From the NCBI GenBank assembly GCA_947057875.1, contig CAMSEX010000006.1, positions 1 to 21,813 of the forward strand: a stretch of 21,813 nt of DNA, read 5' to 3'. The notes below the pieces were generated by a model. It was given only the letters and a program-made list of their open reading frames with translations. It did not search any database and had not been told where the DNA came from. Below are positions 1 to 7,614 of the stretch, in pieces. This DNA comes from an uncultured Clostridium sp. (GTDB lineage Bacteria; Bacillota; Clostridia; TANB77; CAG-508). The position numbers and the translations under genes are program-made. The first letter of the stretch is position 1. Every line of letters begins with the position of its first letter.

Positions 1-699
1 TCCTTCACCCATTACAAATCCATTTCTTTCTTTATCAAATGGAATACTTGCTCTATTTTTATCGGTTGCTGTACTTAGTGCTTTCATATTTGAAAAACCA
101 GAAATAGAAATAGGGGTAATTGGCGATTCGGTTCCACCTGCCATCATAACATCTTGGTAACCATGACGAATGATACGACATGCTTCTCCTATTGCATCTG
201 TGGCTGTAGCACAAGCAGTCGTCAAACTAAACGTTTGCCCTTTTGCTCCAATTTCAATAGAAACATTTCCAGCAGCCATATTGCTAATTGCCATTGGGAT
301 AAAAAATGGTGAAACTCGATTTGGTCCTTTTTCATTCAAAATCGTAGAACCTTCATGAATTGTGATGATTCCACCAATTCCAGAACCAATAATTAATCCA
401 AAACGCGTCGCATCGATTTCATCTACTTTTAAATTGCTATCCAACATAGCTTCTTTTGCTGCAACAATTGCAAGTTGCGTAAAACGATCCATTCTTTTAG
501 CTTCTTTTTTATCTATATAATCTTCTGGATTAAAATTTTTGATCTCTGCTGCTAAATGCACTTTGTAATCTGTTGTATCAAATGCAGTAATTTCATCAAT
601 CCCACATTTCGTATTTTCAATCCCTTTCCAAAATTCCTCCACATTATTTCCTATTGGAGTGATACAACCCAAACCTGTTACTACTACTCTTCTTTCCAT
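1..699 (-). CDS. fabF: 3-oxoacyl-ACP synthase II, N-terminal 233 residues (partial, runs off left edge)
   Basis: FabF is the condensing enzyme of type II fatty-acid elongation: it joins malonyl-ACP to a growing acyl-ACP in the cytoplasm. The visible 233 codons start with MERRVVVTGLG at an ATG at 699. The nucleophile Cys163 lies in TTACATATDA, the same residue number as in E. coli FabF, and the window edge falls in the conserved GFVMGEG segment. The two catalytic histidines would lie beyond the edge. An AAAGGA-type ribosome site precedes the start. It follows fabG by 24 nt and is surely co-transcribed with fabD-fabG. No acpP gene sits between fabG and fabF, unlike the order in many relatives. 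The gene has no in-frame CGG codon and its frame is intact. Confidence 0.95.
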   Translation of the reverse strand, partial: MERRVVVTGLGCITPIGNNVEEFWKGIENTKCGIDEITAFDTTDYKVHLAAEIKNFNPEDYIDKKEAKRMDRFTQLAIVAAKEAMLDSNLKVDEIDATRFGLIIGSGIGGIITIHEGSTILNEKGPNRVSPFFIPMAISNMAAGNVSIEIGAKGQTFSLTTACATATDAIGEACRIIRHGYQDVMMAGGTESPITPISISGFSNMKALSTATDKNRASIPFDKERNGFVMGEG

Positions 700-723
700 T
701 TTCCATTCCTTTCCTTTTTAATT

Positions 724-1467
724 TTACATTATCATGCCGCCATCTACATTAATCACTTGCCCTGTAATATAGGACGCCTCTTCTGATGCTAGAAATTTTA
801 CCAAATTTGCTACATCTTCTACTGTTCCCATTCTCTTTAGTGGAATTTGACTATTAATTCCTTCTTTTTGAGCTTCTGTCAAAATACTTGTCATATCAGT
901 CGCAATAAAACCTGGTGCCACTGCATTTACCAAAATATTGCGACTTGCGACTTCTCTTGCTAAACTTTTGGTAAAACCAATAATACCTGCTTTTGAAGCA
1001 GAATAGTTCGTTTGCCCTGCATTTCCTGCAACGCCAACCACAGAAGAAATATTAATAATTCTTCCTGATTTTTGTTTTACCATAAGCGGAACAACATTTC
1101 TCGTTACATTAAAAGTTCCTATCAAATTAATATTAACCACACTTTCAAAATCCTCTTTTGGCATTCTCATAAGTAAACCATCTTTTGTAATACCTGCATT
1201 ATTCACTAGAACATCGATTTTTCCCAATTGTTCTTTTGTGTCATTTACCATTTTTTCAGCATCTTCAAATTGAGCAACATCGCCTTGCACAAGTGCACAT
1301 TTCACACCAAAATCGCACTCTATTTGTGCTTTCAAAGCTTCTAATTCCTCATTCATCGTTCGATAATTGATTGCTACATCATAACCTTCTTTCGCCAATC
1401 TCAACGCAATTTCTTTTCCAATTCCACGCGCTGCACCTGTTATTAATGCAGTTTTTCCATTTCCCAT
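724..1467 (-). CDS. fabG: 3-oxoacyl-ACP reductase FabG
   Basis: This NADPH-dependent short-chain dehydrogenase reduces 3-oxoacyl-ACP in the fatty-acid elongation cycle. At 247 aa it has the usual family length. The Rossmann motif TGAARGIG is at residues 10-17, NNAG at 89-92, and the catalytic triad is Ser142, Tyr155 and Lys159 in the YSASK context. The C-terminus VINVDGGMIM is typical. A strong GAGGAGG ribosome site stands 7 nt before the ATG. It lies 13 nt after fabD, consistent with one operon fabD-fabG-fabF. Arginines are encoded by AGA, CGT and CGA; an out-of-frame CGG near the C-terminus (plus 737-739) is only part of two glycine codons. Confidence 0.97.
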   Translation of the reverse strand: MGNGKTALITGAARGIGKEIALRLAKEGYDVAINYRTMNEELEALKAQIECDFGVKCALVQGDVAQFEDAEKMVNDTKEQLGKIDVLVNNAGITKDGLLMRMPKEDFESVVNINLIGTFNVTRNVVPLMVKQKSGRIINISSVVGVAGNAGQTNYSASKAGIIGFTKSLAREVASRNILVNAVAPGFIATDMTSILTEAQKEGINSQIPLKRMGTVEDVANLVKFLASEEASYITGQVINVDGGMIM

Positions 1468-1480
1468 TTTTTGACCTCCT

Positions 1481-2410
1481 CTATTTTTTTAATTCTTGAA
1501 TTGCAGTTTCCAAAGTTTCGACACTATTAATATTGATTAATTTAACATCTTTATCCACCTTTTTCACAAAACCTGTAAGCACTTTTCCCGGTCCAATCTC
1601 AACAAATGTATCTACTCCATTTTTAATCATATATTTTATCGTATCTGAAAATCGAACTGGGTTAATTACATGTTTTGCCAAAATTTCTTGCTGATTATCA
1701 GTTTGCAAATATGGTTTTGCATCTATATTTTTTACAACTAAAATCTTAGGATTTTGTATTTCCACACCTTGTAATACTTCTCGCAAGGCATTTGACGCAT
1801 CTTGCAATTTTACCGTATGAAATGGTCCTGCTGTTTTTAACTCAACACATTTCCTTGCACCTGCCTCTTTCATTTTTTCCATCGCATGTATAACCGCATT
1901 TTTTTCTCCCGAAATCGCCACTTGCCCTGGGCAATTAAAATTCGCTGGCACAACAAATCCATTTGTTATTGTTTGACAAACTTCTTCTACTTTTTCGTCT
2001 TCCAATCCCATAATTGCTGCCATTGACCAATCTCCATTTGGCACCAATTCTTGCATTAATTCTCCTCGTTTTTTTACTATTTTTGTTACAGTTTCAAAAT
2101 CAAATGCCTCCGCACAATACAATGCTGAATATTCCCCAAGGCTTAATCCTGCTGCATATTCTGGCACAATTTCCTTTTTCTTCAGAATTTCTAAAATTGC
2201 AATACTCATTGTCAAAATAGCAAGCTGGGTATTCTTTGTTTGAAATAATTCTGTCTCTGGTCCTTCAAATGTAATTTTTGCAATGTCTACTCCAGAAATT
2301 TTGCTTACTTTTTCATAAACTTGTTTTACTTCATCATATGCTTCATACAAATCTTTTCCCATACCAACGCTTTGGGCGCCTTGCCCCGGAAAAATAAATC
2401 CTATTTTCAT
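1481..2410 (-). CDS. fabD: malonyl-CoA:ACP transacylase FabD
   Basis: FabD loads malonyl groups from malonyl-CoA onto ACP, supplying the fatty-acid synthase. The catalytic Ser90 is in GLSLGEYSAL and His198 in GPFHT; FPGQGAQ near the N-terminus and the QTKNTQLAI segment are also family hallmarks. I chose the ATG at 2410 (MKIGFIFPGQ, 309 aa) because GGAGAG sits 8 nt upstream of it. The longer ATG at 2425 has no ribosome site and adds five residues before the conserved N-terminus. It is the first gene of the fab cluster. The 5' spacer (2411-2568) holds two strong hairpins and a possible -10 box, described separately. Confidence 0.96.
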   Translation of the reverse strand: MKIGFIFPGQGAQSVGMGKDLYEAYDEVKQVYEKVSKISGVDIAKITFEGPETELFQTKNTQLAILTMSIAILEILKKKEIVPEYAAGLSLGEYSALYCAEAFDFETVTKIVKKRGELMQELVPNGDWSMAAIMGLEDEKVEEVCQTITNGFVVPANFNCPGQVAISGEKNAVIHAMEKMKEAGARKCVELKTAGPFHTVKLQDASNALREVLQGVEIQNPKILVVKNIDAKPYLQTDNQQEILAKHVINPVRFSDTIKYMIKNGVDTFVEIGPGKVLTGFVKKVDKDVKLININSVETLETAIQELKK

Positions 2411-2442
2411 CACTTTTCTCTCCATTTTTTATTCTCATTTTC

Positions 2443-2560
2443 TAGTGTATACAGTTGCTTCGCAACTGTATAAGTCATCTGTAAAGCTCATTCCTCGCTA
2501 ACAGCTGACTTAATTATATACCATTTTTTTCCAAAATGGAATAGAACGAGTGGTCAGATT
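2443..2560. repeat. hairpin-rich intergenic element upstream of fabD
   Basis: The 158-nt gap between htpX and fabD holds three stem-loops. The first (2448-2472) has 11-bp perfect arms tatacagttgc and gcaactgtata around a TTC loop. The second (2472-2513) has 12-nt arms matching 11 of 12 (taagtcatctgt and acagctgactta), with a further AGC/GCT pairing inside. The third (2521-2539) pairs ccatttt with aaaatgg. On the minus strand the first loop core reads GCGAAGC, known as an unusually stable mini-hairpin sequence. It could be a dispersed repeat of the REP/MITE kind or a structured leader of the fab operon; the window has no second copy to decide. Confidence 0.5.
2513..2518 (-). promoter_or_regulatory. 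possible -10 box for fabD operon
   Basis: The minus strand reads TATATAAT here, a good -10, about 100 nt before the fabD start. The -35 at 17-bp spacing is poor (TTCCAT). If used, both large hairpins of this spacer would lie in the 5' leader of the fabDGF transcript. This is an inference from one box only. Confidence 0.3.
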
Positions 2561-2568
2561 TTAAATTT

Positions 2569-3465
2569 TTATTTCAAATCTTCTAATGCCTTTACTCTTT
2601 CTTCGATAGAAGGGTGTGTTGAAAATAAATTACTTACATTATATCCTCTTTTTTTCGGAAATGGATTTTCAATATACATATAACTATTACTGTTACTTGC
2701 AACCTCTAGCTCAGAATCATCTCCTGAAATCTTCTTTAACGCAGAAATTAAACCATCTGGGTTTCGCGTAAATTGAACTGCTGTACTATCCGCCAAATAT
2801 TCTCTTCTACGTGAAACAGCAAGTTGTATCAAATTAGATACAATAGGTGACAAAATTAAAAACATCAAACCAATTATCATCAAAATAGCATTTCCTTTAT
2901 TATCATTATCCTTGTCTCTACTAGATGAGTGAAACATTGTTCTTGTAAAAATATCAGCCAATATTACCACAAACCCCACCATAACACTAATAACAGCAGA
3001 AAGCAAAATATCATAGTTTTTAATATGTGATAATTCATGTGCGACAACGCCTTCTAACTCATAATAATCTAGTTTTTCCAAAAGTCCAGTTGTAACGCAA
3101 ATAATGGCATTTTCTGGATTTCTGCCAGTTGCAAAGGCATTTGGTTGGTTCGATTCCATCACATATAAACGTGGTTTATGCTCCAATCCAGATGCAACCA
3201 TTAAGGCATCTAAAATATTGGTTAATTGTAAATCCTCCTCACGTGTTGCTTCACGTGCTTTTACACTCGCTAGCACAATTTTATCACAATTATAATATGT
3301 TGCCATTGTTGAAATAATTGAAAACGTCAATGCAATCACTATTGCTGCAAAACTACTGATATCAAACATATAACAAATATAATACAAAATCAGGGTTATC
3401 ATCAGCAAAAATCCAAACACAATAACACCTGTTTTTCTTTTATTTTTCTTAATATCTTCGTACAT
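2569..3465 (-). CDS. htpX: HtpX-family membrane zinc metalloprotease
   Basis: HtpX is an M48-family integral membrane protease that degrades misfolded membrane proteins. The zinc motif HELSH is at about residues 143-147 (EGVVAHELSHIKNYD) and the third ligand Glu is in RREYLADSTA. Hydrophobic segments lie near residues 13-33, 40-57, 155-172 and 193-216. The start is taken at 3465 (MYEDIKKNK) because GAGG is 5 nt upstream of it and too close to the ATG at 3468. At 298 aa it has normal length. It follows lemA by about 55 nt; LemA and HtpX are a recurrent gene pair. A terminator-like hairpin lies between them. Confidence 0.93.
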   Translation of the reverse strand: MYEDIKKNKRKTGVIVFGFLLMITLILYYICYMFDISSFAAIVIALTFSIISTMATYYNCDKIVLASVKAREATREEDLQLTNILDALMVASGLEHKPRLYVMESNQPNAFATGRNPENAIICVTTGLLEKLDYYELEGVVAHELSHIKNYDILLSAVISVMVGFVVILADIFTRTMFHSSSRDKDNDNKGNAILMIIGLMFLILSPIVSNLIQLAVSRRREYLADSTAVQFTRNPDGLISALKKISGDDSELEVASNSNSYMYIENPFPKKRGYNVSNLFSTHPSIEERVKALEDLK

Positions 3466-3485
3466 CATTTCCTCACTTTCCTTGA

Positions 3486-3514
3486 AATAAAAGGGCGCAA
3501 TTCATTGCACCCCC
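3486..3514 (-). terminator. hairpin with U-tract between lemA and htpX
   Basis: On the minus strand GGGTGCAA and TTGCGCCC pair (one G-U) around a TGAA loop, followed by TTTTATTT. It sits between the lemA stop and the htpX ribosome site. It looks like a rho-independent terminator and may make htpX expression lower than lemA by partial read-through. Confidence 0.6.
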
Positions 3515-3521
3515 CTATTTT

Positions 3522-4076
3522 TTAATTATTAAAATCTACTCTAACATTTTTTCTCGCTTCTTCTGAATCTGTTTTGAACAACTCTTCTGCCTTAAAATTA
3601 AACATATTCGCTATAATGTTCGTTGGAACAACTTCTAATTTTGTATTATACATGGTAGCACTATCGTTATAAAATTGTCTTGAATATGAAATTTTATTTT
3701 CCGTATTTCTTAACTCTTCTTGCAACTCACTAAAGTTTTGATTTGCTTTTAAATCTGGATAATTCTCTGAAACTGCCATAATTGTTTTTAAGGCACCTGA
3801 TAACTCATTATCCAATTTTGCTTTTTCACCAACAGTTGAAGCATTGGCCCAAGATGTTCTAAGTTCTGTTACTTTTGTCAAAACACCTTCTTCATGTTTC
3901 ATATAACCTTTTACAGAATCCACCAAATTAGGAATCAAATCAAATCTTCTCTGTAATTGAACGTCAATTTGGCTCCATGCATTTTTTACTTTATTTCTAG
4001 ATGTTACTAAACCATTATACATTCCTATTACCCAAATTACTAAAACGATGATAATCGCAATAATTGCTAATCCCAT
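3522..4076 (-). CDS. lemA: LemA family protein
   Basis: This is a membrane-anchored LemA protein, 184 aa, of unresolved biochemical role. One N-terminal transmembrane segment (residues 2-18) leads into the helical LemA domain. It carries the family signature RNKVKNAWSQIDVQLQRR, then LIPNLVDSVKGYMKHE, and the YNDSATMYNT-type segment near the C-terminus, which ends FKAEELF. A perfect AAGGAGGG ribosome site precedes the ATG, and a sigma-A promoter (TTGACA, 17 bp, TTAGAT) lies just upstream. It is the first gene of a lemA-htpX unit. LemA partners are often M48 proteases, so a shared envelope quality-control role is likely, but that is inference. Confidence 0.95.
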   Translation of the reverse strand: MGLAIIAIIIVLVIWVIGMYNGLVTSRNKVKNAWSQIDVQLQRRFDLIPNLVDSVKGYMKHEEGVLTKVTELRTSWANASTVGEKAKLDNELSGALKTIMAVSENYPDLKANQNFSELQEELRNTENKISYSRQFYNDSATMYNTKLEVVPTNIIANMFNFKAEELFKTDSEEARKNVRVDFNN

Positions 4077-4102
4077 AATAACCCTCCTTTTTCATACTTT
4101 AT

Positions 4103-4131
4103 ATCTAACCATACTTTTGTTGTTTTGTCAA
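4103..4131 (-). promoter_or_regulatory. sigma-A promoter of lemA
   Basis: On the minus strand TTGACA (4131-4126) is followed by a 17-bp spacer and TTAGAT (4108-4103), about 27 nt before the lemA start codon and just ahead of its AAGGAGGG ribosome site. Confidence 0.75.
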
Positions 4132-4214
4132 GTCAAATATCAAAAACACAAGAATGTGGAAAAAATTTTTATGGAAAACAAGGAACTTACTAATATCATT
4201 ACAATCTTACCAAA

Positions 4215-4253
4215 TGATAAAACCACAAAATGTGAAAATACGTTTTGTGGTTT
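4215..4253 (-). terminator. rho-independent terminator after tatD
   Basis: A 13-bp stem (aaaccacaaaatg at 4220-4232 pairing with 4241-4253, one wobble pair) closes an 8-nt loop. On the minus strand it is followed by TTTTATC. It overlaps the tatD stop codon and closes the spoIIE-to-tatD gene run. Confidence 0.75.
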
Positions 4254-5020
4254 AATTAATTCCATAGATATTTTTTGCATTTTCATATGTAATCTTCGCA
4301 ATTTGTTCTACTGTTAAGCCTTTTATCTCCGCTACTTTTTGCGCCACTAGTTTCACATTTCGTGAATCGTTTCTCACCTTTCTAAAAGGCTCTGGTGTCA
4401 AATAAGGACTATCTGTCTCAATTAAAATTCGATTAAAAGGCACTGCATCAATTGCTTCTTTTGGTTTTGCACTTTTAAAAGTAATATTTCCGCTAAAAGA
4501 AATATAAAATCCCAATTTTACTGCCTCTTTAATAAGCTCTGGATTGAGCATACAACAATGAAAAATTCCTCTTTTTTGAGGATTGATTTTGTGTTTCAAA
4601 ATCTCCAAAGTATCCATTACAGCATCTCTACAATGAATAACAATTGGTAAATTCAACTCATCTGCAAGTTCCATCTGTTTGATAAAAAATTCCTGCTGAG
4701 CTTTTTTATTTTCTTTATTCCAATAATAATCTAACCCAATTTCTCCAATTGCAACAACCTTATTATGTTGTGCCAAATCGCGAATTTTATCAATTTCGCT
4801 AATTTCCAATTCAACAATATCGTTTGGAGAAATGCCGAACTGTGGCATATACAAAATTATATTCATTAGCAATTTGAATAGCAAATTCACTTGATTTTAC
4901 ATCATAACCAACACAAGTTACTTTGCTTACATCTTCCTCATAAATCTGCTGAATAATCTGTTTTCTATCTACTTCAAATTTTTCATCATTATAGTGAGCA
5001 TGTGAATCAAAAAATTGGAT
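4252..5020 (-). CDS. tatD: TatD-family metal-dependent hydrolase, in-frame C-terminal extension of AcpS, with +1 shift at CGG
   Basis: TatD enzymes are TIM-barrel metal-dependent (deoxyribo)nucleases. The ligands are all present: DSHAH at fused residues 128-132, Glu216 in GEIGLDYYW, a His in VIHCRDA, a His in IFHCC, and Asp in ETDSPYL. Two oddities. First, there is no stop codon after acpS and no ATG, GTG or TTG at the expected TatD start, so the frame runs straight on from AcpS. Second, the frame breaks at CGG (4837-4835): skipping the C at 4837 restores the family motif as ATVGISPND and continues to the stop at 4252. With the shift, TatD is about 255 aa, its normal length. Without it translation ends nine codons after the shift point. 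Confidence 0.88.
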
Positions 5021-5389
5021 TGGTTCCTTAAAAGTCGCAACCACATTAGCAACTGCATATTGCTTGCAATGCGAAATGCTAATATCCACATTTTCCAAAT
5101 TTCTGACTTCACAATTGACCTTTAATTCTGGTTTCCCATTTTCACATTTTTTTACCTCAAACAACTGCCAATCCATTCCCTCTTTTATCGCTCCACTCAG
5201 TGCCTTAAAAGCTGCTTCTTTGGCTGCAAATCTTGCCGCATAATGTTGATATTTTTGCACTTTTCTCGCTTCGCAATATTTCCTTTCCTCCTCTGTAAAA
5301 ATTGTTTGCAAAAATTTCTCTCCCAAATTTTCAATGGACCTTTGAATTCGTTCAATTTCTATAATATCTGTTCCACAACTAATTTTCAT
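5021..5389 (-). CDS. acpS: holo-ACP synthase AcpS, fused to TatD
   Basis: AcpS transfers 4'-phosphopantetheine from CoA to apo-ACP, activating the carrier used by the Fab enzymes. The domain covers residues 1-120: GTDIIEIERI with metal-binding Asp8, FTEEERKYCE, AARFAAKEAAFKAL with Glu58, and SISHCKQYAVA near the end. The usual AcpS is about 120-125 aa, so the domain is complete. The expected stop is missing: after VVATF the frame reads KEPIQ and goes on into TatD. A single extra T in the TTTT before AAG would create a TAA exactly there. The start ATG lies 2 nt after the stop of the HD gene, showing tight translational coupling. Confidence 0.9.
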
Positions 5390-5391
5390 TT

Positions 5392-6045
5392 TTATTTTTC
5401 ACCATTCCATTCTTTGAAAAATTCCTGCAAAAAGCACTCCAAATATTGATGCCTTTCTTGTGCAAGCATTTTTGCGGTATCTGTATTCATCAAATCTTTT
5501 AACTTTAATAATTTATCATAAAAATGACTAATAGACGTTCGCGAGCCTGTTTTTCTATATTCCTCTTCTGAAACACATATCTGGTCATTTGGATTATAAA
5601 TCAGATGTCCTTTTTTGCCACCATAAGTAAATACTCTTGCAATTCCAATAGCCCCTATTCCATCTAACCTGTCTGCATCTTGAACAATTTTTCCTTCTTG
5701 CGAAAGTTCCTTTTGACCTGAAAAATTAACACTAAACCCCAAATTCACACAACTATATAAGATATTTTCAATATCCTCTTTCGCCATATGATTATACACA
5801 TTTAAATCTTGTAAAGTTTGGATTAATTTTTCTTCTGCATTTCCTTCGTAAAATTTATGATCATATAAATCATGCAAAAGTGCAATCATTGTGACCAAAA
5901 ATTCATCTGCCTTTTCCTGCTGATTAATTAGCATACTATTTCGGCAAACTCTTTTAATATGCCACCAATCATGACCTGCCTCATCTTTCTCACAAGCCTT
6001 TTTCACATAATTTTCTACTTTATTTATGATTTCTTGTTTGTTCAT
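5392..6045 (-). CDS. HD-domain phosphohydrolase (YedJ-like)
   Basis: A 217-aa cytoplasmic HD-superfamily metal-dependent phosphohydrolase. Metal-binding residues are visible: His25 in GHDWWHI, His58-Asp59 in ALLHDLYDHK, and Asp123 in VQDADRLDGIGAIGIAR, a motif typical of the YedJ-type subgroup. The substrate is unknown; related proteins act on nucleotides or other phosphoesters. AAGGAA precedes the ATG. It sits 12 nt after the WG-repeat gene and 2 nt before acpS, so it is part of the same transcript. No in-frame CGG. Confidence 0.87.
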   Translation of the reverse strand: MNKQEIINKVENYVKKACEKDEAGHDWWHIKRVCRNSMLINQQEKADEFLVTMIALLHDLYDHKFYEGNAEEKLIQTLQDLNVYNHMAKEDIENILYSCVNLGFSVNFSGQKELSQEGKIVQDADRLDGIGAIGIARVFTYGGKKGHLIYNPNDQICVSEEEYRKTGSRTSISHFYDKLLKLKDLMNTDTAKMLAQERHQYLECFLQEFFKEWNGEK

Positions 6046-6057
6046 TTTCGTTCCTTC

Positions 6058-7572
6058 TTACTTCGTATAAACTTTCAAATTAATATCTTGATTCAAGTGC
6101 CAATTTCCAATAAAATCAACAAATAAATATTCATCTAAATTTACAGAAGGCTGCATTAGCACTGTTCCATCTGATTTTAAGACGCCCCATACACCATCTT
6201 TTTTGACAGCACAATAACCATATTTATTTTGCTCTTTTGCATCATCATAAATACAATCTACAATTCGTTCCCCGTTTTTATTTTGATAACCATATTTTCC
6301 AAATTCCTTTACCAAAAATAAGGTTCTAGTTGGCAAAATTTCTTGATTTGACTTTTTTTCAAATTTAAAATTATAATAATTGTAATCTTCGCCTTCTCTC
6401 ACACGAAGATAGCCCTCCTTCAAATTCAATTCAGAAATAATCACATCACTTAAAACAACTTGAAAATTGCGATTCATTAAATCACTTTTATAATTTTCTT
6501 TATCCGCCTGTATGAAATCCGCTGTTTTTATATACTGCATTGTTTGATATGTAAAATCAACCACTGTTTCTCCTGTTGTTGCAATAATACCATACAAATT
6601 ATTTTTTTTAGCAATATAATGTGTTCCATAAATATATTTTAAATCCTGATATTCTGGATTTATAATAGAAGTTCCATCCATATTAATTACCCCATATGCT
6701 CCATTTAGAGTAATTGTCATATTTTCTCCATTAATTTCCTCAATAGAGTTAAAACCAGTATCTAATTTTGTTTCGCCTGAACTATTGACCAAAGCTGTTT
6801 TCCCATTCTGGCTCACAACATAATACCCATTTGCTGCAACCTTTTTAATCTCATCATAAACTGGCTCAAAAACAACTTTGCTATCTGCCCCAATCACACC
6901 ATATTTCCCATTTTTCTGAACAATATAACCATTCTCATACGAATCTGTCAATGTGGTAATTTCTGTGTATTCTGGGCGAATAATCACTTCGCCCATACTT
7001 GTGTTAACCAAACCTTTCAAAGCATTTTGCTCAATGATGATATTTTTTTCAACACCTAACAAACTATAAATTTTATCATATTCTGGATTTAAAATTAATT
7101 TTCCTGAAAAATCAATTAGACCATATTTTCCATTTTGTTCAAATTTTAAAATATTATTTTCGTACCAAATATCGCTATTATCGGAATTTTCAATTGGTTG
7201 CACATTTTGATAATTAGTCAAAATTTCTGCTCCTGTTTGGTTGATTACTTTTGTCTGATAAGTCTCATTTTCGTAATTCACATTATAAGTACATATAAAT
7301 AAGTCTTTGTTAGTATCTGGTACAACTACCATTTCATCATAACTAGCATCTACTACCATATCTCCATTCTGATTAATCACGCCCCATTTCTCATTCACAT
7401 AAACTGGAAAAAATGCTTGTTCTACATTCACATCTTTATTTCCCGACCAACCAGTTAATAACTTTTGAATCGAAACAATAAACATCATAACAACAATCAT
7501 TGCTACTACAGTTGCTACTACTTTTTTGATATTCAACTTTGGTTCATCATCGTATCTTCTACCTCTTCCCAT
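6058..7572 (-). CDS. WG-repeat membrane-anchored protein
   Basis: A 504-aa protein with a short basic cytoplasmic N-terminus, one transmembrane segment (about residues 20-41) and an outside region made of WG repeats. About nine repeats are visible, each of the KYGVI-x-GxxV type, for example KWGVINQNGDMVV, KYGLIDFSGKLIL, AYGVINMDGTSII and VWGVLKSDGTVLM. WG repeats form beta-structured modules of unknown partner. I took the ATG at 7572 because GGAGGAG stands 4 nt before it; an upstream TTG at 7584 overlaps that ribosome site. It lies 42 nt after spoIIE, which suggests expression at sporulation onset, but that is inference. Confidence 0.88.
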   Translation of the reverse strand: MGRGRRYDDEPKLNIKKVVATVVAMIVVMMFIVSIQKLLTGWSGNKDVNVEQAFFPVYVNEKWGVINQNGDMVVDASYDEMVVVPDTNKDLFICTYNVNYENETYQTKVINQTGAEILTNYQNVQPIENSDNSDIWYENNILKFEQNGKYGLIDFSGKLILNPEYDKIYSLLGVEKNIIIEQNALKGLVNTSMGEVIIRPEYTEITTLTDSYENGYIVQKNGKYGVIGADSKVVFEPVYDEIKKVAANGYYVVSQNGKTALVNSSGETKLDTGFNSIEEINGENMTITLNGAYGVINMDGTSIINPEYQDLKYIYGTHYIAKKNNLYGIIATTGETVVDFTYQTMQYIKTADFIQADKENYKSDLMNRNFQVVLSDVIISELNLKEGYLRVREGEDYNYYNFKFEKKSNQEILPTRTLFLVKEFGKYGYQNKNGERIVDCIYDDAKEQNKYGYCAVKKDGVWGVLKSDGTVLMQPSVNLDEYLFVDFIGNWHLNQDINLKVYTK

Positions 7573-7614
7573 AAACTCCTCCAATTCCCCATTTATATCA
7601 TAAATTTTTCAAAT

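Noticed and set aside
4252..4890. Separate gene starting at MNLLFKLLMN for the C-terminal TatD part
   Set aside because: The first 18 residues are out-of-frame translation of the TatD N-terminal part; homology begins only at the CGG site.
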